From Montifringilla adamsi (taxonomy: Eukaryota > Chordata > Aves > Passeriformes > Passeridae), in the NCBI GenBank assembly GCA_017590115.1, contig JAGGNK010006559.1, forward strand, positions 7,057,784-7,121,783: a stretch of 64,000 nucleotides of DNA, in the 5' to 3' direction. This document shows positions 11,164 to 24,505 of this stretch, in pieces. The notes beneath the pieces were generated by a model that saw nothing but the letters and a program-made list of their open reading frames with translations, was not told where the DNA came from and did not search any database. How positions within the stretch are numbered: position 1 is the first letter of the stretch; each line of letters begins with the position of its first letter. Made by a program: the position numbers and the translations under genes.

Positions 11164-14100
11164 GTAAGCTACTGTGAGAGGTTCACAATTCTTTTGGGAC
11201 TCAGCTTTGAAAACAAAACTCATAATGTCAATATAGAAAAGCCCTATTGCTTTTAAACTTTATTTGAAAACACTGTAAGGGAAAGAGCTCTTTGTTTTGT
11301 TTTCATATGTAACAGTGGGATTTTTCAAGTATCTGTTTATGACTTCTACAGTCTGAGTATGGCTGAAGACAGAAGTAAGCACAAAGTAATCAATGCACAA
11401 TATTATTTGCTTTATTCCATTCTTTCATGTCTACCCTCCTCTGCAGGAAAACTGGTCATATTTCACACTCTAGAGGATAGGTTATATAAAAATTTGTCCT
11501 ATGTAGAAAGCAAGCATCCTCTGAGAATATAATTTCTTCCTGGCCAAACACTATTTTTATGTTTTCCTATAGTTTAAAAATTTATTTGAAATTTCTGATT
11601 TAATACTAGAAAAGCACAAGCCAATTTAGAATATACAAAATCAATTATTACATCTGAGTTCTCTTACCATGGCCATTTTCTCAATCAGTAGTATGACATG
11701 AGAGTTGTAACAAACTGCAGTTCTACTAGACAAAGGATATTCTATTTCAGAGCCCCTGTCCACCAGTCTTCTGGAAGTAAAGCTTATTGTTGTTACAGCA
11801 TAGTAAATGGAAGTAAAATAAAACACCAACAGCAAAACAAAACAAAACAAACAAAAAAAAGAAAACTGAATTAGGTTTTTGAATAGTACTTTGCAATTAT
11901 CATTTTGTTATGTTTGCATATCAGCTTACAGAACATAAATATATTTTCAATATAATCCTTTCTGGTATTTTGTCATTGGTGTTCTTTCCTAGTTAATTTA
12001 TGCAAGAAAAGTTATGTGCTCTGTGTAGCGGGACATCACAAATGGAGAAGTATCATCTTATGGTTTCAATTCCAGCTCATTTAGAGATTTTTACCTCAGA
12101 CTGATTTTTCCACAGTCCCAGTAGCTCCCAAGTATTTTCTGAACCTCTTAAAATATGGAAGAGAGAGGTACACAAGTGCAAGTGGTGTCTGTATGGTCAT
12201 ACAAATTAAAATTATGGCTGTGTAGTGAGAAAATATTGATAAAGTAATGCTTTTTCTTCCATAAATCTTTGTTTCCCTTTAGAAGATGGACAACACACGC
12301 ATACACCCTGTCCTGTTTGCAGGTGCTCATCTTTTGTGATATTTATCAGAATATACAGTTTGGCTTCCCAGCAGCAGGTGAGGAAATCAGTTTTCTGAAA
12401 ACCTATGCCAGAGTCTTAACATGTGTTGAGTGTTTCCAGCTCTTGACATCTCTTCTGGAATGTGATCTGAGTCTGGTTAAATCTGGAGGCAGCTTTGCAA
12501 CAGCCTATTTCAAAATCCACCCCTTTCTTGTCCCACAAAATGCCTGTCACACTCATTCACATCTGAGAAGGATGATGACCAAATTTGGAGCCAGGGCCAC
12601 TAGAAGAAGTTGTCAGAGCTCCCCCACCTTCACATCTGAGCCCACACTTCTTCAGGAAATGAGGCACACAAGCAGTTGAGAGGAGCTTTTCTCCCTCCTT
12701 TGCCACTCCTTTTAATTTAGGAATTAGGTAGGTCTTGAGTTCTTCCTTTAATGGGCAGCCTGTCTCTAAATCAGAAGCTTCTGGACAGGTTCATCCCAGC
12801 CTAGAGTAAGAGGCAGAATCATACAGAGTTGCTTCTTTGCTAAAGCCTCATAGAGTATCTTCCAAAAATAGGGGAGGTTGAACAGAGGGTTGGTCTGAGA
12901 GCTCACATAAGAGGCTCAGGCTGGCTAACCAGAAGGTTGACAAAGAAAATATAAATTTAGGAGAACAATATTTATTGAGGCAACTAGGAGATAAACAAGG
13001 CACAAAGAAACCACGAACAAGGCAAATTTTACCAGTGACATATAAAAAAAGGCAAAAGCAATGAGGAGGGGGACATTCATTGAAAGACTCCCTCTTGTCA
13101 TTCTCTGCTGTATGTTCTTGATTTTATCAGCTCAGAATGTGGACACCCCTTGGAGAACTGAGTCCCTTACAGAAGTCACCAATGCCCTGCAAGATGCCTC
13201 AGGCTGACAGAAAGAACATCTGGAAAATTAAGCTTTCAGTTTTCAGGATGTTGGAACAAATATGGCAATCCCAGTAGGCAACAGGGCAATCCCAGGAGTA
13301 CAGCTCTGCTCTCAGAAACATATTTGAGAGACAGAAGTCACTAAAACAACCAACAAGTACACTATAATCTTTCTTTTTAAAAATCTGGGTCAACTATCAG
13401 ATCCTGTCTGATTTATGGCTTTGAGCCTTGGATTGCTGAAGCATACACTGTTGAGTGATTCACTGTTGTACTCTCACTGCACGTCAAGGGAAGCTGCTGC
13501 ACAAATACTTCTGTAACTTTTTCTACAGGATAACTGAAGTCATAAAATAACTACCACAGAAGGCAGATACACAACCGTAAAGTGTTCCAAAAGCTACGAA
13601 ATAGGTATAGATTTAGAACTCTGTAAATATATATGGCTCCAAATATATGAAATATTTTCAATGAAGTGTTTTTCACTTTTCCATTTAAGAATTTTTTTGA
13701 AGAGAAACATTTTTCTTTAAATGTTTCTAATTTTTCTTATAACAATTTTTTTCTAGAGAATAAAAAATACATTTCTTCCTAGGAGTATTTAACGTGAGAT
13801 GAGAATATGAGGCTTAACAAAGACAATGATTAATTTTGCATCCTATTAGTCTTGCTTATTTGCATCATACCTTGTTAATGCCAAGGGACTAAGTGGGACT
13901 TAATAGGTGTTTAAAAATAGGTGTGAAAAGTAAAATTAAGTCACCTAGTAAACATTGAGAGGAGTCTTAAACATTAAATACAGGAAGTACTGGTTTTATT
14001 TCTGCTCCTTATATGAGAGGGAAGAAGTTGTTTTTATTCTCTCCTTAGACTCCACAAACCTCTTTTGACACAGTGTCCTGATACACCAGGGTAGGTACTC

Positions 14101-14949
14101 CAATAAGTGTGATAAATTTTCTGTTTGGGTTTGCTTTACTCTCTGCTCTTCTTTTCTTGTTACTTTTCTATTGGTTGCAGAGAATCTTCCTACAGAAAGG
14201 GCTTGTGGTGTTCTCTTGATTTTGTTTTCCACAAAGAGAATCTGCAGTTTCTTTTGTACTGTTGAAGGGAGGCAAGCTAGCAAACATATTGGTGTCAGCC
14301 CTAAAATAGTCCGAATGCAGATTTAAAGCTGCCAAACTGACAAGAGACACAATAGCACTTTGTGATTTCTTTGGTGGTAAAACTAGCTCCAGATATATTT
14401 GGTTTGCTGCACTCCCAGTTTTGCCAATTCAGCTGTCTGCAAAGTAGACTCTAAACAGATCAATGAGCCCAGTAAAAAGTGAGACTAGGAAAAGTCCGTA
14501 CCAGTATATTTTAAAGGCCATGAAGCATTCAGAAAAAAAATCTTGGATGTAAACACGACCTCAGCTTGAAAATCAAATTCTTAACACATTATATAGTGAT
14601 TTCTAGTCCTCAAATTCATTGATCAGTCAAGGACAATGTGTCAGATATGTCGATACGTCATTTCTCAAAAGAAACTCAAGCAGACAGCAGAAACAGCAGA
14701 AACTTACTAGAACAAAGTCCACGTGGAAGGAAATAGTACAAGATAGACAAGGCCACCTGACAAATGAATAAACAAGATAAACAAACAGTGTTTTACATTA
14801 TTTTAATTGGAGGTAAGCTACATTATGAGAAATAGAAAAGGCATCTATTTAATATTCACAGAGGGAAAATTGATTGAAAAAGCAAATCTAGAGAGGCAGA
14901 AGATGAGTGGAACAATTTAACCAGGGGTTCTACATATGAGAGCTTCACA
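11164..14949. other. AT-rich non-coding stretch, no gene seen
   Basis: The longest open frame is 136 codons (plus, 12269-12679), with no recognisable domain. The stretch 12540-13200 is somewhat richer in GC than its surroundings but matches no repeat I know. A short A-rich tract lies at 11833-11860. Nothing else can be supported. Confidence 0.65.
11833..11860. repeat. (CAAAA)n A-rich simple repeat
   Basis: CAAAA units repeat about five times and pass into an A run. Low complexity only. Confidence 0.8.
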
Positions 14950-15085
14950 ATAAACTAACTGAATTTATCTTCATGACACCTTTATAAAGTAATATTCTCA
15001 TTTCACAGATGAAGGACCAAACCACAGAGGAAACACATGGCTGAGCCAACGACCAAACTCATATCACATATTCCTCCCAGGCTAA
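14950..15085 (-). mobile_element. Probable ancient MIR SINE fragment
   Basis: The words CATTTCACAGATGAAGGACC, followed by CACAGAGGAAAC, then GGCTGAGCCA and a tail on CAAACTCA, follow in order the reverse complement of the MIR core (its conserved fragment on this strand reads CATTTTACAGATGAGGAAAC, then CACAGAG, then a GCAGAGC-like word). MIRs were active before birds and mammals split, and few recognisable copies survive in birds. The match is by eye and diverged, so both ends are approximate. Confidence 0.5.
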
Positions 15086-18000
15086 ACTGGAAAATATATG
15101 TTGAATGTATTTCAGAAAGGAAATAATAAGAAAGGGAATGAAAAGAAAGGAAAGATACAATGCAGAGTCTTACTGAACAGAGGTGTGATTTTCACTAACC
15201 TTCCATTATATTTCAAATTATTGACGTTTTGAATAGTAGCTACAGTATGCTTGCCAACTTAGAAGAGGAGGTTTAGTGCACATCTGTAATGAGTATCTAG
15301 AAGTAGTCTCTTTTGTTGAGAAAGCAGATTGATTAGTTTGTGTTAAAGTCAGACCTAACTTCTCTCTGTTCTCTATAAAATTAGTCCAAAACTCAGAAAG
15401 GGACTAGTGCAATAGACCAGTTTCATAATAGCTCCTTTATACCTTTGAGCAGCAATATAGTTTGTCCATATAAACAAGTAGTACAGCGTAAGAGAAGCAG
15501 GTCTGTGAGGTGAAATAGCTGGTGCAGAGCCAGGATCTGCTCCGCATGTATTTCAAGCATTTTACATCAGACTAGCTCTAAACAACTTAACAATCATTGA
15601 TCACTGGAACATGTTATATTCACTCCTAAATCACATCTTCTAGTCCAGCTTCATTCAAGAGCAGCCCAGGTGGTTGCTTTGCGATCACTCCACAAGGCAA
15701 ACCCTAACATGGTAAAGGGACCAGTGCTGCTGTTTGCACACAGATCCAACAAGAATATTAATTTAAACATCCTTCTCTATTGCAAATTCAGCACTGTGTC
15801 AGATATAAAATCTTGAGCTCCTTGTCTTTGTGTACAATTTGATGCCGTAACATCACTGAGAGCTGGGAATTTGGGAGTTCTGGTCTTTAAGGTGTCACTG
15901 ATCCTCACTTTCTGTGGAGCAGATTCAGTGCAGGAAAACATATTTACCTACAGCATACATGATTATGCAAATTGGCTTGAATGTACAACCAGCATTGGTT
16001 AGCTTAGCATGCAAATTATCCCTTAGGGATAGAAGAGACTTGCCTACTGGAGAATAAAACCCCACACTTGCCTGGAATCAGAATGCTGAAGAAAGAAAAA
16101 AAGTCCCACTAAGAACTAAAATCTCTGTGGCCTTCCTCAGATATGGCACATATTCAGTCTATTCCAGCCACAAACACACATCATTATTATCTGGTTGAGG
16201 GACTGTATCAAGGATTGCTTTTGTCCAAAATTTGAAGGCAAAATTGGTTAAGTATTCATTAATGCTTCCAGGAATGCAATGAGTTACCTTAGCAATTTCC
16301 TTCTCACTATGATGCAGACAATATCCCATGCAATGCCTCTAAGGAGAAATCATGGCTGTCATTTCAAAGTTAACATCTTAGACTATTAAATCCCTAATTT
16401 GGTTTATTATTTTAAAGACTTACCTTGTAGTCATTTAGACAGGCCTTGGAGAGTACTGGGAGCCATTCCAATTAGAAATGAAATTAGAATCTAAGTCTGT
16501 AAGAGAAATCTCAGTGCATTTCCCGATCAGCAGACATACCCTGTTCCAGGTCTTCTTCCATAGTCCAAAAGATCCAGGAAGGGAAAGGATCTGAGTATAT
16601 CCTGTGATGCTTACTGTATCTCTGTATTCCAAAAACGGCTGACTTCCAATAAGTTGTAGATTCAACAATAAATGCTCTTGACCAAAAATAGTTTGGTGTT
16701 CAATTACCAAATGCATTTTCCTATATTGAGGGTTCAGTTTTGCTGAATGCCCTGAACAAGAAGATTAATAGAAAAGTGGTGGTTTCCTGTTGATTGCAAC
16801 AAACTTATTCAGGACAGTTAACTGGCTGCAAGGAGTTGCAGAGTTGTACTGAGTGGTTGGGAAATAAAAAGGTGGGTGGAATTCAGTGTTGATAAATGCA
16901 ATGAGCTGCTCATGAAATAAGTGTTTCTAAATAAAGGTGATGGGTTTAAAATTAGTATTATGACTAGTGTAGCCATTTCTTGAATACCAGTCACAGATGC
17001 TATAAGGAAGCACATAATGGACAGCAGAAATAGAAAGTTTGGTGAAGAATGTATGATTTGGGCAAGTTTAAGCAAAATAAGATGAAGTCTCCTCAGCCTT
17101 GAAAATAGATAGCTAAGGATTATATTAAATGCTTCTGCAAAATTTCTGCTGTACCAGAAAATGCTTTCATCCTGTGATCAGTGAGCAATGCTGAATCCTT
17201 CAGATTCTCCAAAGCTGTTAAGCGTGAAATGGATGGTGTGCTCATGAGGCACAATTATTTCATTAAGCTGAGACTAAGAGATGTCCCAACATAATATTAG
17301 CTGATATAAAATATGACAGGGTGAATAGACTTCCAAGTTCTCCTCACCAGTGCGTACTTACACAACCATAGATATTGTCTCAGTCAGATAAGGGAATGAG
17401 TATCCTTCCAAACTCTGGGTCCCATTATTAACTCAATTGTCTTCATTGGCATTTCTTGTTATACCATTGGTTTCAAGGAGAGCTAATTTTTCCATTCTAA
17501 CTCCCATCACTGTCCTCATTGCCAAGTTCTTGAAACTTTACCTGTTTGAGTTCCGTATTTTAGCACAGTAACAAGCACATTTGCAAAGGTTAGTTTGGTT
17601 CCAAATGTTAAATAATGAATGGTTATAAAGGGTGTTAATGAATGTTCTTTCAAAGGACAAGTGAACATTAATTTTGCTAAAAATTAGAGGACTCAGATGC
17701 TAATGTTAAAATAAAAGTTGCAATTATTTGTATGAATTCAGGAGAGGTTTACATTGTTGGCATAAGTTTTATACAAGCAGACATTCATTATAATTATCTT
17801 CCCATTTTCCTTGCACTATTTGACTATTGTGACCTCTATTTTTTAGTAAAAGTATTTATATTTAAGTTTTCAAACTACTCAGAATGCAGAAACAGGTCTT
17901 TGCCACAAAGTACAGAGTGACAGGCACAAGAAGAAACTGAATGTTACCAGAATACCATGTCTTGTTTCTAGGGCTCTACATGAGTAGAAAAATCAATTTC

Positions 18001-20229
18001 AGTCATGCAGCTGAAAGGACGGGGACAACATGTTGAGCAACTCAGCTTTTCCTACAGAAGGCTGCCATTTCGGAGGCAGACCTCATAAAGACTGTGTTAA
18101 TAAAATACAACTTTTATTCTGTGTTAAATTGTGGAACTCTAAATTTGAAGAGCAAAAGTTTCAGAGTTAATGGTGGAACATGAGCTAGTTGGAACAGTTC
18201 TTAGCCAAATGCTGATTGACCATTCCTGGATATCACACAGAAGGCAAAGCATTTCATTGTCTGATAACCTTCACACATACATGGGAAAGAAAATCTCACT
18301 GAAGGACATTGAAAAGTATAAGATTTGTTTCAGGAGAGGATTGAAAATTTGATACAGATAGTGTGCAAAGGGAAAGCACTACAGGAAAATTTTTTCCTAG
18401 CTGGTAACAGCAGGGAGTGTTGGATGAATGCATCAGGGCTAGTCATGACTGGAAGCAGCAGGGTGGGATAGCAAGAGGCATAGCTGCACATCAGCCATCT
18501 GTTTCTCACAGAGGGCAAGGTTCTGTCAGTCAGCACATAGATTTCTATCCAAAGTCACACTGAAAACTGGCAAACTAGAATTTGAAGCTCAAACCCAAGT
18601 TCACTTCTGGTTTGGAAGTTGTAATTTTCCTATTGTTACATATCATATCCAAGGGTGAATGAAGAACTTGGGCATCCTGCACACTCTGCTGGCAAGTTGA
18701 ATTATATTTGCACTTTTCAAACATAAAATAATACTTATGCTTCATGAAATCATCTAACATTGGACAATAAATTATTAATTTTTTAAGGCATTTGTTCTTC
18801 TTTCCATACAAAATCCATTCATTCAGTTCCATAGCAGAGCAATTTTTTCAAGGATTATGTTCTTAATGCCAGAAACAAGGCTGTTATGGAGTATCTGGAA
18901 AATTCTTGTATTGGTAAAATAATCTACAAAAAGTCTATGACTAACAGATAAAGATAAGTTGTCCAATGAGAGGCATGGAGCAGAATGGAAGTTAATGTAG
19001 TTTCCAGAATCAGGACCTGGTGACAAAATGCAATTTAAATAAGGGGTTTTGATTTTAAGATACAGTGAAAGTATCAGAGCTCACCATGGCTGGGTCGAAA
19101 TGTAACAGTGAAAAGGTTGTTAGAAAACATATTATTTCTAGTATTCACAAGACATATGAACATAAAAACTTTGGTGCCTGTGTGTTTTCTTTTGAAGAGC
19201 CAGATAGTTACATATGGAACATGCAGACACCATGTAATACTTCTGTTTCTTTACAACATATAAACTGTTTGATGGCTTTTTCCATAAAAGTAGGTTTTTT
19301 AATGACTCTGTTAAAAATATGTTTTATTGAAAAACAGTGGTGTAATGAGGTTTGCCTCTGCAGTTTGCAGTAGAACAGGACCAGAAGCCCCAGGCTCAAT
19401 GGTCAAAAAAAAAAAGACAGAACTGTGATTCAATGTGATGTTAAAGTCATAAAGAAATCAAATCTAAAGCAAATAATTTAACCATGAAATACTAACCATG
19501 TCCAGTAAATCAACATCAAAAATGTTGATTTAAATTGCTTAGACTAGAAAATAAGCCAGCAGAACAGAATCCTAGCACATTGTGCATGATTTTTATAGTC
19601 ATTCATATGACATTGCCTTCCCCAGCTGCTTTGAGGTAGGATTTTAATACAGCTGATTGTCTTCTGCAAACAGGATGTGAAGCAAGTACAGAGCTGGGCA
19701 TTGCCTGACATATGCTGGCATTTTACAAGGGTCAAAACAGAGCACTGTGCTGCACCTACTTCTGGCCTGTGGGGAAGTGAGACCACTGGAAACATGATGG
19801 GCATGCAGTAATCCATCCTGAGAATCTGTGCTGATACTCCAGTTGGAAAGATGTTTCCAGAGCCTGTGTAAATGGAATGTGTCTTGAGTACTGTTGAACT
19901 AGCTTGAATTTACAGGGGAGCTGTATCAAGACAGTAGGGAAATTATATATTAAAACTCATTTCTGAAAGGAAGATATATAACCTACCCAGCCAGCCATCT
20001 GGAAGATCTTATTCACCTCAGCAACTGACAGTTTAGGGTATGTGATGCTCCTGACAAATTTCATCCTTTACATGATGACAAAAAATATGGGAGCTACTGC
20101 TGGCTCCAGGAAGATTGCTCCTGCTTTTTAGGCAATAGTTCAGTCACTAAAATTAGCCAAAAGCAATAGCAAATGCAAAGAAACTAACGGGACAAGATAA
20201 AGACAGTTCAACAAGTGAAGGAAAGATAA
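15086..20229. other. AT-rich non-coding stretch, no gene seen
   Basis: Open frames reach at most 102 codons (plus, 19065-19373), with no recognisable product. Two ATGCAAAT octamers on the same strand lie close together at 15965-15972 and 16009-16016. A perfect 11-bp hairpin lies at 19506-19532. No mobile element is recognisable, although 15420-15575 has a faint MIR-like look. Confidence 0.65.
19506..19532. other. Perfect 11-bp hairpin with 5-base loop
   Basis: TAAATCAACAT (19506-19516) and its exact reverse complement (19522-19532) flank the loop CAAAA. It is AT-rich, so chance is more plausible than for the hairpin at 5840-5874. Confidence 0.85.
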
Positions 20230-20570
20230 ATGGAAGGGAAAACAAATGCAAAGGCACTCATCACCTCCCACAAGCAGACAAATGCTCAGCTAGCCCCAAA
20301 GCAATAGCTACTTACCCCAAAACCCTGAGTTTTTATTGCTGAGCGTGGTGTTAGCATGAAATAACCTCTCAGTCCACTTGGATCAGCTGTCCCAGCTGTG
20401 TCCCCTCCCAACCTTTCTCCCCCCCACAGCCTCCTCTCTTGAGGGACAGAGTGGGGAAGAAGGAAATCCTTTATCTTCTACCTGAGAAACTTAACTATGG
20501 CTTTGATAGGTCATTGCCTTGGTACCACATTTCTTGCCATGAGCACTGAGCTATACTGCAAATGTAGACA
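20230..20570. mobile_element. Old avian ERV-like fragment
   Basis: Ordered blocks (an ATGCTCAGCTAGCCCC-like word near 20282, CCCCAAAACCCTGAG, ATTGCTGAGCGTGGTGTTA, then GGATCAGCTGTCCCAGCTGT and CTTGAGGGACAGAGTGGGGA near 20440) recall a repeat family widespread in birds that I associate with ERV LTR or internal sequence. The match is from memory and diverged; no terminal repeats or target-site duplication are visible, so the ends are approximate and the orientation is left open. Confidence 0.45.
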
Positions 20571-21246
20571 CTCCAGGTTTTGATACTGATGAGAGCACTT
20601 GCTCTCCCCCATTTTTTCTGGCAAGTTTAAGACGTGTTCTCATTTTTATTGTAAGAAATTGGTGAAAGTTTTCAAGCTTTGTTTCAAAGTATACTTACAG
20701 GTATAATGGAAAATCACTAATATCTTATACTTCACTTGTCTTTATTATCTGTTCCAGTGGGCATAATGGGTTTTCAAAATGAAGATGTAATGTACTGTGG
20801 GTATCATTACAAAATCAGAATATATTAAAGTTGTGCCAGCAACGTGCTATTGGAAGTTACTATTGCTCCTTCACATCAGTGATATATAAGCCAGCATTTC
20901 TGGGAAAAGTTCTCTGTGAATGTGTCTGAAATGCTTTTTGGAAAACTCTTGAGTTGTTGCTAAGTTCTTAATTTGGGTCGGCTGTCTCCCTTTTGGTTTC
21001 AAACACAACTTGTGGAGTCCCACATTTATATAGTGCAAGAGCAGTTGTGCTTCAGCTCAGCTTTTCCAATAAAGCTACTACGCATTTTGGAGCATGAATA
21101 GTGTAATATTTCATAGGGCTCCTCTAAAGAGGGAGCTCAGAAATACCTCTTATTTTTGAAGTTCTATCCATCTTCAGCTTATTTTGCAATGATAAAATGA
21201 GCCCCTGGTCCTGACACATGGCAGTGTGCTCAATAATAACGCTGCT

Positions 21247-21260
21247 GTTCCCATGGAAAC
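21247..21260. promoter_or_regulatory. RFX X-box-like site
   Basis: GTTCCCATGGAAAC is a near-palindrome close to the RFX-family X-box (GTTGCCATGGAAAC type), differing at one core position. A single match in 64 kb is weak evidence for binding. Confidence 0.25.
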
Positions 21261-22598
21261 AGTTTTAAGCAGATCATACTTTGGTGGCCACTTAGAGGTA
21301 AACTAGTAGTGTTAAAGTCTTACAGAGAGTTCTGTCTGTAAATGTCACAATCAATACAGTTTCCCTTTACTAAATCCCCAGAAAGTAGTTTGGTCTATGC
21401 TGTAGGTAAAGGTCACTGCTCTAGTCAAATTTTCTTCCCTGCACTCAAAGAAGCAAAATCAGTTTAAATTTCATCCACTGGGCCATTCTTAAAAATCCAG
21501 ACCTAGGGATTATAATGGTGAAGGAGAAGATAGGTTTCCCCTTAAATTAATTGTGTGGTCTCGCTTTGTTTTATGACTGGCTTTTACCCACTACTGTCTG
21601 TATTTTTTTCTTCTATTCTTTATATGATTCTGCATACCCCTTATCAGCAAGGTTGACATCTAACTTTAATTGTATAATTGTATATCTACCTCATTTTGAA
21701 ATATATGAAAGGGAATGCTAAGCAGGTTAGAAAACATGAGGAAATTATACTAATATGGTGATAATGTTGGCATGTGAGGTGGGAATTCAGAATTGTGCTG
21801 TCAACACTGCAAAAATTAGTGCTTCTACATAATTAACTTCACTTGATTACATAGACAAGCCTGAACCAAAACAATCAAAAGCAGGTAACTTTTATACCAT
21901 GGAAACAAATTGAATTTGTTTGAATAAGACTGTTCAGTAAAACTGAATAATAACTTAGCCACCCCTGAAAAAAATAAATTGATCTTTCTGCTCCTCAATA
22001 GCACATCATTTTGGATGAGTATGAATTGTTGCTAGAATATAATTTCAGAAACATTAAGGTTTGGAAAAGGTATATATGTATATATCTGAATCTAAAAACA
22101 AGTCAAATGGAATAATTTTAATTTCCTATTGGAACTTCAACAATCAGATGTGTAACATAAGCAAAATGACCAATCTGTTTAATACAGAAACCATTAAGGA
22201 CTTGATCTTGCAAATATTTACATCCACAAATTCAAGTAGAGAGTTAACTGTACTTGACTCCCAGACCTCTTCTTCAGCTGTCTTTCCTGACCAAATGAAA
22301 AACCTCATGTGGTGGCAATTCAGACAACAGCTTTAATGACCGCTTAGCTTTAACGATTTAATCTCTCCTTTTTTTTCTCTCCACTGACACACTCCTTTTC
22401 TGTGGCATCAAAATCTGTCAGTGATTTCACCTTAGGTGTATTTAAAAAGCAAAAGCAACTAAATGTGTTCTATTTCAGAGCAAACAAATTATTCTCATGT
22501 ATAGTTTTGTTTTTCCTGTGTGATTTCATATGTGAGAGAAAAATATTTTTTAAAAGTTCAAGAAAACTGCTTCAAAACTTGCCATTCCTTTTGTAATG

Positions 22599-22616
22599 TA
22601 TCTTACATGTAAGATA
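22599..22616. other. Perfect 18-bp palindrome
   Basis: TATCTTACATGTAAGATA reads the same on both strands and has no spacer. It could be a dimer-binding site or chance; no gene is near. Confidence 0.85.
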
Positions 22617-23623
22617 ACCAGATACTCATGTAGTGCTTAAACCAGAAACTTTCTGTAGAAAAGTGTGCCCTTTTAAATTTTACTGGCATTAGTTTTGCTC
22701 TTGTGTTGCATTAGTTTTTTTCTCTTGGTTTTGTTTTTTTTTTTTAATTTCTGGTAATTGCTTTAAAAGAACAAAGCTCTTTGTTTAAGGGTAGCTCAGG
22801 GACATCATAATTGCTGTAAGGTACAAGACTGTTTCCAAGTATTTCTGAATTGCTTCTCTTCTGTATTAAATATTTAATGTCTAATGTTTAGCCAAACTGT
22901 AGAAATTCCCTCTAGAACATGGGTGATGACTTCAGGAAGGGAATCAAGACCTGTCAATTCAATTTTCAATATGACTCTCTTTAGAAAACCACAGCTATTA
23001 TAAAGTGGGTTTTTTAAAAAAATAATAATTCCAGGAGTACATGAAAATGTCCTTGGTGAAAAATATCAAGCAATTAATTCCATACTACAGATTCACAGAC
23101 CATGAATTTAAGAAAGTGATAATCATGCTTTCCCTGCTGAAGGTTTTTGGTTTGGGTTGGATTTCTTTAGGACTGTTGTTAATATAGCCTGGTTGGTCAC
23201 GTCTTCCCCTCCCCCTCGTGCACCCAGTTCCTCATGGGTTTTGTCAGGCAGACCTCACTCTTATCTCCAGCTAGAGCCAAGAGTGACGCTATCTGGTGGC
23301 ATCCGGCAGCAAGGCCATAACCCAGCAGCCCTGGAGGGAAGTGTGTCAAGGCCTCTATTGACCAGCAAAACCCTGTTGCGTCAGCTAAACAGCACCTGCT
23401 CCTTCTTCAGACGTTCCCCTTCCAGATGTCCTGTTTTCACCTGAGATCAGTGTGTCCCAGGAGAGCTGACTACTACTTTTTCATTGTATTAGAACCTGAC
23501 AGCACCCTGGGAATAAACCATTTCAAAGCCCAATGAAAACAAGCATGTGCTTCCTTCCTAGCCAGTGACACACTCTGATGTGAATGAGGGTGGTCACAGA
23601 ATGTGGGCTAAACGTTACAATAG

Positions 23624-23660
23624 CATTGTACAAAATTGCACATTGTACATTGTACAAAAT
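23624..23660. repeat. Repeated CATTGTACAAAAT words
   Basis: The 13-base word CATTGTACAAAAT occurs at 23624-23636 and again at 23648-23660, with a partial CATTGTA copy between. Each contains the palindrome TTGTACAA. It is probably replication slippage. Confidence 0.8.
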
Positions 23661-24469
23661 ATAAAAAACATTACATCATTTTGAAACTCTGTAAATTGCT
23701 TCTCTTTCCTGGACTATTTCAGCTTCTGTCAGGACAGAGGGACACCATTGTCCTACCCACCCATGATCACTGACATGTCTTCACCATGCAGCTAAATATG
23801 GGAGGGACTGATATAACTGATTAAAAGAGCCATAACACCACCTTATTTCACCTGCTCAGCAAGGCCTCATGAAGGGCATATAATCCAATATATTGAACTG
23901 GCTTCCAACAGTTTAGGAGAGAACAAGATCAAAAGGAAAGTCAGTAGCAGAAGAACAGAACTTATGTCAATCAGAATTGTAATAAAATTTCAATACTTAG
24001 GAGTAATATTAATTAAGATACATTGCATGTTGCATGTTAAAGTTTAATTTCATACATATCACTGTTTGTAGCATTAAGTATATATGAAGAAATAGGTTTA
24101 GTACTGTTGTTTTACTGTGCTCAAAACCATCTATTAAATATCTTGTCATTTTGTGATCACTGTAGTGTGTCCTCTAATAGCTTATGAAAACAGCCTTTGT
24201 ATTTAATCTTAGTGTCCCTTTTACACATCACTGTTCCTAATACAGCAGCTGCTCACAATAGAGAAGGTGGGTTGGTTGCTGTAGGAAGGTTTGGTTGTTT
24301 CTGAGCTACCCAGAAGGCAGTTTTCCACCTTTCTTTTCCCTCACCTTTCTTTTGCATTTTCAGTCCAAGTTACCCAAAAGAAAATTCAAAAGCACATTCA
24401 ATGTGCTGTCAAGAGAACTGACCACAGGTGAGGATTAACACACTCTGGAAATGCATTTCTTGCTTCAGG

Positions 24470-24505
24470 GGAGAAAGGTGGCTTCCCTAAGAGAAGCCAC
24501 TCTCC
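24470..24505. other. Bulged hairpin, 13 base pairs
   Basis: GGAGA (24470-24474) and GTGGCTTC (24478-24485), separated by a 3-base bulge, pair exactly with GAAGCCAC (24493-24500) and TCTCC (24501-24505) around a 7-base loop. The stem is GC-balanced. It is shorter than a pre-miRNA and no adjoining gene explains it. Confidence 0.8.

Noticed and set aside
12269..12679. Plus-strand frame of 136 codons
   Set aside because: No domain and no convincing paired splice signals; length is within chance for the window.
15420..15575. Second possible MIR (GGTGCAGAGCCAGGATCTG)
   Set aside because: A single MIR-like block without the core on either side; could be chance.
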